DNA from: Hevea brasiliensis | Taxonomy: Eukaryota; Streptophyta; Magnoliopsida; Malpighiales; Euphorbiaceae | Assembly (NCBI RefSeq): GCF_030052815.1 | Contig: NC_079496.1 | Location: 13,841,100-13,905,099 of the forward strand | Direction of reading: 5' to 3' | DNA: 64,000 bases | In this document: positions 35,762-46,253 of the stretch, in pieces | Layout of the letters: the number at the start of each line of letters is the position of its first letter | Position numbering within the stretch: the stretch's first letter is position 1 | Notes under the pieces: model-generated | Told to the model about the DNA's origin: nothing | The model's input: the letters and a program-made list of their open reading frames with translations, nothing else | The model's database searches: none | Position numbers and translations under genes: made by a program

Positions 35762-36953
35762 TTCTATATCCAAACCAGGGAATACCCTCTCGGGGCAAGC
35801 AGGAATGAAAGAAGGATGATCAGGAGATTAGCACTGAGATACTTCCCCAGTGGGGAAATTTTGTACAAAAGAAGCTCCAATGGCGAATTGTTGAGGTGCG
35901 TGGATGCAAAAGAAGCAAGGAGGATCCTTTTTGAAACTCACGAGGGGAATTGCGTTACTCACGCCAATGGACATATGATGGCCAAGCAAATCATGAGACG
36001 GGGATACTTCTGGACCACTTTGGAAAAAGACTACATCGAGTACTTTCGGAAGTGTCAGAAGTGTCAAATTTATGCTGATCCGATAAATGTCCCACTTCAT
36101 TAGCTTTTTAATATTGTCTCACCTTGGCCTTTTACAATGTGGGGCATCGATGTAATCGGTCTTATTAATCCCAAGGCATCCAATGGGCATAGGTTCATCT
36201 TGGTGGCTATTGACTATTTCTCCAAATGGGTTGAGGCAACGTCATATGCGCATATCACGCAAAATACATTCCTCAAATTTTTCAAGAATAATATTATCTG
36301 CCAACATGGTCTCCCCAGTGAAATTATCACCGACAATGCTAAGAATTTGAATCCTGCATTTCAATTCCTTGCCATACCGTCCCCAAATGAATGGAGCAGT
36401 GGAAGCCGCTAACAAAAACCTCAAGAGAATAATCAGGAAAATGACCGTCACTTATAAAGATTGGCATGATATGCTTCCCTTCGCCCTTCATGCTTACCAG
36501 ACCTCCGTAAGGACATCGACAGGGGTAACTCCATACTCATTGGTCTACGGAATGGAGGCTGTTTTACCTATAGAGGTGGAAATTCCCTCTCTGAGAATTC
36601 TGAAAGAGTCGAGAATCGACGAGTCAGAATGGATTTAATCGAGGTTGAACCAGCTGAATCTACTAGACAAGAAAAGACTAGCAGCAGCATGTCATGGACA
36701 ATTGTACCAAAGGAGAATGGCTAGAGCATTTAATAAGGACATTCGACTGCGCGAATTCCAATCGGGAGATCTAGTTTTGAAAAAGATCCTTCCAAATCAA
36801 AATAATCCTCGGGGCAAATGGTCACCAACTTACGAGGGACCCTATGTAGTTAAGAAGGCATTTTCTGGCGATGCACTGATCTTGACTCATATGGACAGTG
36901 AAGAACTCCCAAGACCCGTGAATACAAATGCTGTAAAGAGATATTATGCCTGA
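35762..36953 (+). pseudogene. Integrase, Tat/Ogre-like element
   Basis: It reads the zinc-binding HHCC region (HEGNCVTHANGHMMAKQIMR, FRKCQKCQIYAD), a TAG at 36101, and the DDE core: Asp in MWGIDVIG, then HRFILVAIDYFSKWVEA, Asp in EIITDNAKN, and Glu in PQMNGAVEAANKN. About 30 codons between the second Asp and the PYRPQMNG block are missing, with a frame change near 36365. A TAA at 36636 follows DESEW. The C-terminal GKWSPTYEGPYVVKKAFSGD and the end AVKRYYA (stop at 36951) are typical of Tat elements. The enzyme would insert the cDNA into the genome. Confidence 0.85.
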
Positions 36954-37206
36954 GCAAGAAAAAAAAATGTAGGAGTGAAAACCCAAAAGGGCTCTCCTAG
37001 CAAAATGTGTGAAAGAGGGCAAAAACTCGCAAGGGTGCTTTCTGCAAAATGAGCAAGGGGTGAAAACCTGAAAGGGCACCCTAAAAGTGAGCAAAAAAAA
37101 AAAAAAAATCAAATCATCCTCTAGGAGTGAAAACCCAAAAGGGCGCTCCTAGGACCAGAAAACGGAGAAATAAGGAAGGGAGCCCGAGACCAGAAGAGGT
37201 AATAAG
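36954..37206 (+). repeat. Post-pol repeats with GAAAACCC/GGGCGC hairpins, first block
   Basis: GTGAAAACCCAAAAGGG-type text repeats four times (about 36975, 37035, 37060 and 37126), each between AGGAG and CTCCT or similar partners, so each unit can fold on itself. Similar blocks follow integrase in many Tat elements. No protein frame was seen. Confidence 0.7.
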
Positions 37207-37597
37207 TGTAACACCCTAGGCAAATCCCACATCGACAAAACACGGGAGAGATGCTGGGTTCATAAGTTGATAGTTCGTAACCCCTATTGACGCGTTTTAA
37301 AACCGTGAGGGCTTCAGCCCAGAGCGGACAATATCACTAGTGGGCCGGGCCATTACATTTGTGGTATCAGAGCCGCTCCGCGTGCAACCTTGAACGATGG
37401 TGGGGCAAACCTCAGCGAGGACGCTGAGTCCCATAAGGGGGTTGATTGTAACACCCTAGGCAAATCCCACATCGACAAAACACGGGAGAGATGCTGGGTT
37501 CATAAGTTGATAGTTCGTAACCCCTATTGACGCGTTTTAAAACCGTGAGGGCTTCGGCCCAGAGCAGACAATATCACTAGTGGGCCGGGCCATTACA
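37207..37597 (+). mobile_element. TRIM element 2 (391 bp), inside the large element
   Basis: It is the same family as 16697-17088. The LTRs are 37207-37357 and 37447-37597, each 151 bp, and differ from each other at only about two positions. The primer-binding site TGGTATCAGAGC is at 37362-37373, and a purine run (CCATAAGGGGGTTGAT) precedes the 3' LTR. The TSD is ATAAG on both sides (37202-37206 and 37598-37602). The near-identical LTRs suggest a fairly recent insertion. Confidence 0.93.
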
Positions 37598-38163
37598 ATA
37601 AGTCACCACGGCATGAACATTCATCGAAAGATTACTTGAAATAATGGCAGTTAAGGGAATTCAAAGTTAGCTGCGAGGAATTTATGAGATCTATTCTTGT
37701 ACCCTTTTCCTTTGAAAGTATACCTTTGTCTTTAAGTCATAATAAAATTGTTCCTTCACTCTAATTTGTTTTTCTTATACACCTTCATTTATGCACTATT
37801 AATTCATTAAAGCTTTATTATAAGATCATGATTTGAATATTGATAACCTCATATACTTTGCTATGAGATTTGCAGGGGAGGAACGATGGCTGGGTGAAAA
37901 AAAAAATGTAGGAGTGAAAACCCGAAAGGACGCTCCTAGCAAAATGTGTAGAAGAGAGTGAAAACCCGTAAAGGGCGCTTTCTGCAAAATAAGTGAGGAG
38001 CCAAAACCCGAAGGGCATTCCGAAAAGGTGAGTAAAAGAGGAAATTGTAGGCCAAGCCTTGGGACTCATTCTAACCCTCTCCATTAATCATCTATCTTAG
38101 GAACCGTGTTAAGTACATTCTAATTGGAGGAACATCTTGTGTCAGCTTTGCTTTGCTTTGTCA
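37598..38163 (+). repeat. Post-pol region, second block of GAAAACCC hairpin repeats
   Basis: 37905-38030 repeats the AGGAGTGAAAACCCGAAAGG motif three times with spacers like those at 36966-37094, including an ATGTAGGAGTG start and TTTCTGCAAAAT. The remainder (37600-37900) is AT-rich with no gene seen. Confidence 0.65.
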
Positions 38164-38857
38164 GGTTTAATTCATGTCATCAGCCTCTGGTTCCTAGATC
38201 CAAGTTGATTTTAATTTTCAACATTTAATTTTCATGCCATCAACCTCTAGTTCCTTAATCCAAGTTAATTTTAATTTTCAGCATTTTAATTTCCTGCCAT
38301 CAACCTCTGGTTCCTTGATCCAAGTTAATTTTAATTTTCAGCATTTTAAATTCCTGTTATCAACCTTTGGTTCCTTGCTCCAAGTTGATTTTAATTTTTA
38401 GCATTTTAATTTCATGTCATTAACCTCTGGTTCCTTGATCTAAGTTGATTTTAATTTTCAGCATTTTAATTTCATGTGATCAACCTCTGGTTCCTTGATC
38501 CAAGTTGATTTTAATTTTCAGCATTTAATTTCATGTGATCAACCTCTGGATCCTAGATCCAAGTTGATTTTAATTTTCAGCATTTTAATTTCATGTGATC
38601 AACCTCTATTTCTTAGATCCAAGTTGATTTTAATTTTTAGCATTTTAATTTCATGTCATCAACCTCTGGTTCCTAGATCCAAGTTGATTTTAATTTTCAG
38701 CATTTAATTTTCATGTCATTAAATCAACCTCTGCTTCCTAGATCCAAGTTGATTTTAATTTTTAGCATTTTAATTTCATGTCATCAACCTCTGGTTCCTT
38801 GATTCAAGTTGATTCTAATTTTCAACACTTAATTTTCTGTTATCAACCTTTGGTTCC
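38164..38857 (+). repeat. 60-bp minisatellite upstream of the 3' LTR, left part
   Basis: About eleven tandem units of 59-64 bases, each containing ATCAACCTCTGGTTCC, CAAGTTGATTTTAATTTTCA and GCATTTTAATTTCATG. The array is interrupted at 38858 by a solo LTR and resumes at 42964. Confidence 0.92.
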
Positions 38858-41800
38858 TGTGATGCCCCTTACCCGTCTACTATATAGCCGAGCAAGAAGT
38901 GCCACATTCGGTGCCGGAGCACCCTATCTTGTTTTATCATACCTATTGTAAACTTTTGATGTCATTTAAAACATGTATTCTATGTGTAGAATTTTTTTTT
39001 TATATCTTATTTCTGTGGAGACCCGGACAGAGCTTTCCTTGTTTTATTAGCATCTAGCGGGTTTCCACTAATCACCTGTTAACATGTCTATATTTATTTC
39101 ACACATTTCCATATCATATTCTCTTGTATCATATCATTTATAATTATTTATGATATCTAAAAATAAATTATCATCTATTGCATTCATATAGAAATTCATA
39201 GATAATAAATTATAAGTTTTCATTTCAATCTCAAAGTTTAATTACAAGTCCAAAATGAAATACATCATGACTAGACATAATGAACCAAAATACTAGTCTA
39301 TACATGGGCCTTACCAAAATACAAAAGACCGGTGAGGTGACTTTGGACAGTGGCAGATCTGGTCGAGCTCACAAGTGCACTATTGGTGCCGCTGTCGCTA
39401 CCGGGATTGATCTCCAGTACCTACGCGATAAAAAACCAACGCACTAAGAATAACGCTTAGTGGTGCATAATTTATAATAACAATAATTTAACAATTGAAA
39501 TAATATCTGCAAATCATAATTTCTGGGTCTTTTACATTTTTATTGCTCTTTGAAAGCAATTAACATTATCGGGATCTTTTATGATTACTTATTGTATTTT
39601 AAATCTTAATTAATTTTTATTAGTGCCCAAGAAACCTATAACAAATTATAAAAGCTGGATGCATGGGTGTATACTGGTTAGACAGCCATATGTCCGCCCA
39701 AAGATATCGTCTGTCGCATGAGGCCGCTTGTCGCACGAGACCATTGTCAGGCTTGTAAAGCCAGAAATAAAGTTAGGCACAATGACCAATAAGTAGGCAT
39801 ATAGCCTGTAGAACAATCATACCAGACATATTTTGTCAGTTCATGATTTTCTCGGTAGGCAGTACTACTATCTGTAGTCCCTAATTAGTATACCAATTTA
39901 TCCAAACTAAATAAATAAGTCTAGGTATACTATGGGCAATTAAACATTTTTAATTATTTTAGCACTATTCACTGTTACTATTTTCTAGTACTGTTTATTG
40001 GTACCATTAATTTCATATTAATAGGACATTAGTCCCAATTTACATATTCATATCATTTTTAATATTTAATTATCCTTATGAGTATTTTAATTATCATATA
40101 TAGCATTTTTCCCATGAACCTTTCTTTAGGTTCATGTTGATGTGTTATCTTTATCTAGGAATTTGACTAGGTTAGGATGTCTATTTAGTCACACTTCCTT
40201 CATAACAATTGCTCCTCTATGTTTAAACTTGAATATCAGTTTTTGAATCACTGAATTTGGGGTTATAGAACTCAAGTTATGGTCAAAATACCATAACTGG
40301 TCCCTTTGCCTCTAAGTTGTCCAGAATTTACAATTTTTGGTCAATAAACTTTGACCAGTCATTTGATCATTTTATTGTCATTTTTAGACTTAGGTTCCTT
40401 CACAAGATATGTTCCTCTATGTCTTAGGGACTCCCAGGTACAATTTCATAATTTTTCAAGCTTGGTGTAGTGAGTTATGGTCAATGTATTAACCTGGACT
40501 CTCAGTCCTATAAGGGCAATAACCAACTTCAGGGCAGTATGTTTGACCCTCTTTTTAGGGTCTTTACACTTAGAATTTGGCAAAGGTGTCTAAATCAATG
40601 TTGTAGCGCTAAGTATCATGTTCCAGATCATATTGGCACATCTCAAATGGAATTTCCTAGTGGGAGTTATGGCCAAATGAACACACAGGTATCAAATGGC
40701 ATTTTGGGTTCAACTTAACATTTTCCAGAGTTCAATTTCTAACTTTGGCTAATATTTTCCCTAGGATGCAATGGTTTCTAGAGCTTGGTCAAAACATAAA
40801 AATTATTGTGCTATGTCTTATAAAACTTTTGGCACTAGTTTCACTCAATTTACAGCTTTGGAGACCAAGTTATGGCATTTTTACCAAAATTGGTCAAGCA
40901 TACCAAAGGAACAGTATTTTGGACAATTTCTGGGTTGGCAGTTTTAGTGACTCAACTTGTGCTAACAATTTGATTTGGTTAAAAGCAGAACTAGGTTAAG
41001 TGGTCTTCATGAAAAGTGTAGCCCTATGTCTAAGCTTTCCATTGATGTAATTTTAGGTCATTTGGACCAGTATAGAGAGAGTTATGACCAAATGAATACG
41101 TACTGTTTATTTAGTCATTTTCTAGGTTGGCAGTTTTAGTGACTAAACTTGTGCTAATAATTTGATTTGGTTAAAAGCAAAACTGGGTCAAGTGGTCTTC
41201 ATGAAAAGTGTAGCCCTATGTCTAAGCTTTCCATTGATGTAATTTTAGGTCATTTGGACCAGTATAGAGAGAGTTATGACCAAATGAACACGTACTGTTC
41301 ATTTGGTCATTTTCTAGGTTGGCAGTTTTAGTGACTAAACTTGTGCTAACAATTTGATTTGGTTAAAAGCAAAACTGGGTCAAGTGGTCTTCATGAAAAG
41401 TGTAGCCCTATGTCTAAGCTTTCCATTGATGTAATTTTAGGTCATTTGGACCAGTATAGAGAGAGTTATGACCAAATGAACATGTACTATTCATTTGGTC
41501 ATTTTTTGGGTTGGCAGTTTTAGTGACTAAACTTGTGCTAACAATTTGATTTAGTTAAAAGCAAAACTGGGTCAAGTGGTCTTCATAAAAAGTGTAGCCC
41601 TATGTCTAAGCTTTCCATTGATGTAATTTTAGGTCATTTGGACCAGTATAGAGAGAGTTATGACCAAATGAACACGTACTGTTCATTTTGTCATTTTCTG
41701 AGTTTGGTGCAGGGTAATTCGGATTTGGGCAGTATTTAGGTCAAGTTTTGAACAGAATTTGGGCATGGTTTCTTCATGGAAAATGGGCTATTTTGGGTTT

Positions 41801-42963
41801 AGTTTCACCTCCAATTGGCCTCATACCAATTGGAGTCACATATTTTCAGTTATGGTTCAAAACTCATGCTGGACTCATGAGTCCTAAAACCTGTAGAAAA
41901 CAAGCACTCCCAATTTCAATTTCCTCCATCTTCCTTACTTCAATTGGCATGCATAGCACTTCTATAAGCAACAATCTCAACTCAACCAAGTCAATTTCAT
42001 GCATTTACATAAAGTCCCCACATCATATACATAAACCCTAATTCCAATCACCCAATTTACACAAACTCAACTTTTTTACGCTTTTTATCATATCAACTAT
42101 TCAAACATCCTTATGGAACCATTTTTCATCATTTAAAAACAGCAAACCTCACAAGATTCATGGCTGCCAAAATTAAGGTTCTTCAATTCCTTTTTATTTG
42201 TTTTTATTTTCATGGAATACTCACTCATCTCATCATTCTTACAAGATTTAATGAAAAGAGGAATGGTATTTTTGCACTTACCTTGTGACCCAACTTGCAA
42301 ACTTCAATTTCTCTTCTTCAAATGGGTATCTAAAGCTTCTTGATGGAGTGGGGAGAATTATTTGTGAAGAGAGCTATGGGTTTTGATGGGTAAATGAAGA
42401 GGAAATCAAGCTTTAAGCTTGATAACAATGGTGAGGAGGGAGAGACCAAGGGAGACGACAAGGAGAGAGAGACAGAGAGAAGAGGAAGAAGAAGATGGTT
42501 GGTGGGGTTTTGTCTCTTATGGGTATTTATATATATATACATTTATGTGTACTTTATTGTTTTTAAATTTCATAAATCTATTTCCTTTCTTTTCTTTTCT
42601 TTCCTTTTCTTTTCTTTTCTTTTCTTTCTTCTTTCTCTTCTCATTTTTCAAATTCAAATTCATAAATTTAAATTATATTAATTATTTTATTTCCTAATTT
42701 TTTATTTGACATTTAGGTCAAAATTCACCTCTAGAGGTGAAATGACCAAAATGCCCTTCATGGTACTCATCGGGTTATTTTTATTATTTTATACCAATTA
42801 ATAAAATCTCTAAATTTTTTCTATATTTTCTTAACATTTATTTCTTCAATTTATGCCTCCTCACTATAGTTTAGGTGTAGTTCCAAACATTTTCGACTGT
42901 CCGAACAGACATGAGTCATCGGAACAGTAAAATGTACGGATTACCTATGGTGAGGGCGTTATA
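38858..42963 (-). mobile_element. Solo LTR (4,106 bp) of the same family as the young element at 48918
   Basis: Read on the minus strand, it starts TGTAACGCC-like (here TATAACGCC, the terminal base pair changed) and ends GGGGCATCACA. It is collinear with the 3,967-bp LTRs at 48918-52884 and 54316-58282. It is flanked by the direct repeat GTTCC (38853-38857 and 42964-42968), with no internal region. That is the outcome of recombination between the two LTRs of a full element. ORFs inside it are not conserved as proteins. Confidence 0.92.
40939..41705 (-). repeat. Four tandem 192-bp units inside the solo LTR
   Basis: The start CAGTTTTAGTGACT recurs at 40939, 41131, 41323 and 41515, exactly 192 apart. 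The units contain a 12-bp inverted repeat (best at 41278-41308: GACCAAATGAAC, 7-base loop, GTTCATTTGGTC). Confidence 0.92.
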
Positions 42964-43085
42964 GTTCCTCAATCCAAGTTGATTTTAATTTTCAACATGT
43001 TAATTTTCTGTTATCAACCTTTGGGTTCAAGATCCAAGTTGATTATAATTTTCATCATTTAATTTCTTGACGATCTCTGGTTCTA
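42964..43085 (+). repeat. 60-bp minisatellite, right part
   Basis: It starts with the second GTTCC of the solo-LTR target duplication. Two further units follow (CAATCCAAGTTGATTTTAAT and a diverged copy). Confidence 0.85.
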
Positions 43086-43118
43086 ATATCCCAGCCGCCC
43101 AAAATATGGGTCCGAATA

Positions 43119-43174
43119 TTTACATAATTTCTATAAAAGAGAATTTCCTTCTCTTTAAATAGAAATTATGTAAA
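43119..43174 (+). other. Strong hairpin next to the polypurine tract
   Basis: The left arm 43119-43143 (TTTACATAATTTCTAT... AAAGAGAA) pairs almost perfectly with 43149-43174 (TTCTCTTT...ATAGAAATTATGTAAA) across a five-base TTTCC loop. It ends where the polypurine tract begins. Confidence 0.8.
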
Positions 43175-43184
43175 GAGGGATAGC
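43171..43184 (+). other. Polypurine tract of the large element
   Basis: TAAAGAGGGATAGC lies directly before the 3' LTR start TGTAGACACC at 43185. It would prime plus-strand DNA synthesis. Confidence 0.7.
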
Positions 43185-43831
43185 TGTAGACACCATATTT
43201 TGGCCGACCTCTAAAGTCAAGGAACTTTTAAAATTGAAACTTTATTATTCGCTCTCAACCGATGTCCCCAATCACAAATAGCTTTTCCGGGCTCACCGAT
43301 TGCTCATCCTTGAAACAAACCAATCTCACGTTTAAGTTAGAATGCTTTCCGATCTCTTGGTCTTTATCAGATGGGTTCGAGTCAACACTGGGTCTCTGGA
43401 CCATCCAATCTTACCTACTGATATTCTCCGATCTCTCTGTACAAATATTACAGAACTTCATTTGGCTAATGTTATGATCGGACTTCTCGCTTGAATGCCC
43501 TAGATATTCCTTAAAATAAAGTTAAGGTTTCTATCCGGTCTAATAATGGTTTCGATCTTAAAAGTTCAAAGTCAATGTCAAATCTCTGCAATCCTAATAT
43601 TTTAAAGTTTCATCCGGTATTCGATCATGACTTAGTCCGATCTCATGATTACGTATAATGTTTTTTCGATCTCTTATCTTTTGGTTAATAGTCGATCTCA
43701 GTTTTAATGTTCAACTACATTCAATCAATTAAATACTCAGACAATTTGGTTTGGACGCTTTCCAATCTCATCAAGAAATTGAACATAAAAATAAGAGGAC
43801 ATCAATTCATTTCAAAATGAAAATGTACAAG

Positions 43832-45713
43832 TCATTCAGCAGGAGGGTCTCCCCCAACTTGCTCCCTGGGTACATTATCGCTTCTCTCAGCCTCTCTCTC
43901 TCTCTCTCTCTCAGGCTCCTCATCACTCTCCTCATCGGCCTTTGGAATGAGCTGATTCATCCAGGAGAAGTTCTCCTCAAGGTAACGCTTCTTTAGCTCG
44001 GCCAGGAGATTGTTATGGGTGTTCACATATGCCCCAGCCTCTTTTGTAGTGCTCTCTTCCTCCTTAGCCTGGAGCTCCTCCTCCTTCGCCCGAAGTTCTT
44101 CAGCAAAACGAGCGAGATCAGCAGATCGACTAGCTTGGGAGACTTCAAGTTCCCGCTCCACCTCAGATATCCTCTCTTTGCAATGTTTCACCCGATCTTC
44201 CAGCAGGGCAATGTAATCATTGGCAGAGGAGAGCTGAGCCTTTGTAGCTGAGGCATCCTGGACCGCCTTAAGAATCTCCCTCCTTAAGGCGTGGGCTTTT
44301 TCTCTAATTACATGTTGATTTGCAATAGCCTTGAAGCCCAAACTCATTGTTTGAGTTAAAATATCGTCGATACTCTCCTTTATCAATCTGTTTCGATCTT
44401 CTTGGAAGCAGATGGAAGCTCCCATGACTTTGGCTAGACCGAGATTCCCTCGGGTGAAGCAGTTCCTTTCTAGTGATTGGATGAGGAGTTGAGCTCCCCG
44501 GGAAAGTGTCCTAACAGTAGGGCCAAAAGACTCCCCTTCCACATTGGAAGAGATCAGAGGAGGCGAACATTCAATTTGCTGAGGTGGAGAAGCGGCGACC
44601 TTTACTTCAGAGACCGACTGCTCTTGAGGTCGAGGAGGGGAGCTCGGTATTTCTGCCAAATCTCGATGAGGTGTCTGAGCAGCAGTAGCAGTAGCCTCCT
44701 TCATCGCCCATACCTTTCTGGAGACCTCCCTCTTTCGCTTGCGGCTCTCCTTAGAAGCGTCACCACCCGCCATACCTACACAAAGAAGAAGTCAGTGAGT
44801 TCACTAAGATTTAGAGGCTAGAGATATGGATTGTACCAGGTTCGAGGTTAGAGAGCTGAAGCTCATAGTCTTCATCGGTGATCAGCCGCATCATCCACCA
44901 CTTCAGTTCAGCCATGATTGTATCTAAGTATGAGAATTTGTGGGTGGATGCCTGAGTCTTTAACTCTTTCACCATGGCATCTTCGTCCTTATTTAAGGTG
45001 AGCTTCTTAGGGAGTTAGGGGACTAAGTTATTCCAATTACGTGGGATCCCTTCGAAGCCGTTTCGATCCTTAGTCCTAAGGATGAAAAATCGATCCTTCC
45101 AGTTCTTCAGCGAAGAAGGGAGATTGGTAAAAAGCGCGCAGTTTGACTTTGCCTAAAAGAACCAGAATTCGTCATCCTTCCTTCAGGCAAGCTTATGTAG
45201 CTCGGCAAAGACTTTAGCCATGGGCTCCAGTCTCTTGGCTCGGTAGAGGCTCCTAAAGGCTACTAAAGTCCGCCAGGAGTTCGGATGCACTTGAGCTACC
45301 GAGACGTGGTGGAACTTTAGAACGGCCTTGTAAAATTCATCCAAGGGAAAACGGAGCTCGGCCTTCAGCTGCCCTTCTTATACTATGATGAGATCGTCTT
45401 CTTCAAAGAAGTGATTGGCCCGAAAGTCGCCATGGCATTTGATCAGTTCAAAGGAGTCGATCTGCAAATTGTACTCTTGACTTATGGATTGGAGATCCGT
45501 TTCTCTCAGGACGGATGGTAGCTCATCGACTGGTAGGTTTTCCCTTCTCAAAGAGGTCCCTCGTTTCGGTCTGGTAGCCAGACCAATAACCGAAACGATG
45601 GCTGTGCTGGATCGTTCGCCTGATCTAATCACATTGCCTTCTTCCGAGGTCCACGAAAATTGGACGGAAGGCGGGCTCGCAGCTCTCTGACCCTCGGTAC
45701 CGCTCATTTTCAT
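43832..45713 (-). pseudogene. LTR antisense unit 2, best-preserved copy C
   Basis: ATG is at 45713. Exon 1 is 45713-44837, the intron is 44836-44776 (61 bp, GTACAA...TTGTGTAG), and exon 2 is 44775-43832. Splicing completes a Gly codon and continues MAGGDASKESRKRKREV. Exon 1 has an acidic/Ser-rich start, RENLPVDELPSVL, ELRFPLDEFYKAVLKFHHVS, HPNSWRTLVAF and LPSSLKNWKDRFFILR, as in PF04195 proteins. Exon 2 is open throughout: basic patch, Pro/Ser linker, LSRGAQLLIQSLERN, then a long coiled coil (EVERELEVSQASRSADLARF) and an acidic Arg/Glu tail, about 313 residues. Exon 1 has stops at 45378-45380, 45153-45155 and 45015-45017. The basic patch could be a nuclear signal (inference). Function is unknown. 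Confidence 0.8.
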
Positions 45714-45863
45714 AAAAAAAAAAAGAAAATTAACTTAGGAAAGATCAAAATCCTTACCGGAGTGTAATCGGTGCTTGAAAATTTTAAAAAATGAGAGGAA
45801 ATCCTGAAATTGCTAGGGGAAGCTCTGAAATGACATAAGGGAGCAAATGACTCACCCACCCCC

Positions 45864-45871
45864 TATTTATA
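45864..45871 (-). promoter_or_regulatory. TATA box of antisense unit 2, copy C
   Basis: The minus strand reads CGGGTATAAATAGGGGG, 150 bases upstream of the ATG at 45713, identical in context to copy B. Confidence 0.6.
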
Positions 45872-46001
45872 CCCGTCTGAGCATTGAATGCTCACGAAGT
45901 CCCAAGTGACGCATCGGTTAGCGGAACCGGGCTGCCACCTTGACAAGTCGCAAAAAAGGTTCCAGAAACATAATAAAAATCAGATAAATGAGATCGGTTA
46001 A

Positions 46002-46253
46002 CTAAATTGAATAAATTTCCAAACCGATTATATCGATAGACCGATTCAAGATCAGCACGGCCGTCGCTTTCGGTCTTGATGGGTAAATTAGTCCGGTTCC
46101 CTCACTGTTATTAGGTGACATTCTCATAGCTCTCCGATCGCCGGGGTCATAAATTTTCAGGCGAGGGGTGAAGGAAACAGTCAGAAAAAGATCAAAAGGG
46201 CCATCATAATCAGGATTATCACCAGAAAAGCTAGAATTGAAGAAGTGGTGCAT
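46002..46253 (-). pseudogene. LTR antisense unit 1, truncated copy C
   Basis: It starts [20 protein letters not shown] like copy B, with the TATA box at 46309-46317. After [19 protein letters not shown] the frame runs into a deletion junction near 46025. About 530 bases present in copy B (about 23523-24055) are absent, removing the C-terminal half and the polyadenylation region. Short shared ACC/CCG bases at the junction suggest microhomology. Confidence 0.7.

Noticed and set aside
40745..40999. 84-codon frame (MANIFPRM...) found in the solo LTR and both young LTRs (50750-51004, 56144-56398)
   Set aside because: It persists because the LTRs are near-identical. It lies antisense in one stretch next to the 192-bp repeats, and I saw no domain, promoter or start context. 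It is a weak candidate only.
42330..42697. Frames in the CT/GA-rich part of the solo LTR, with similar ones at 49221-49545 and 54596-54844
   Set aside because: They are low-complexity translations that change frame between LTR copies.
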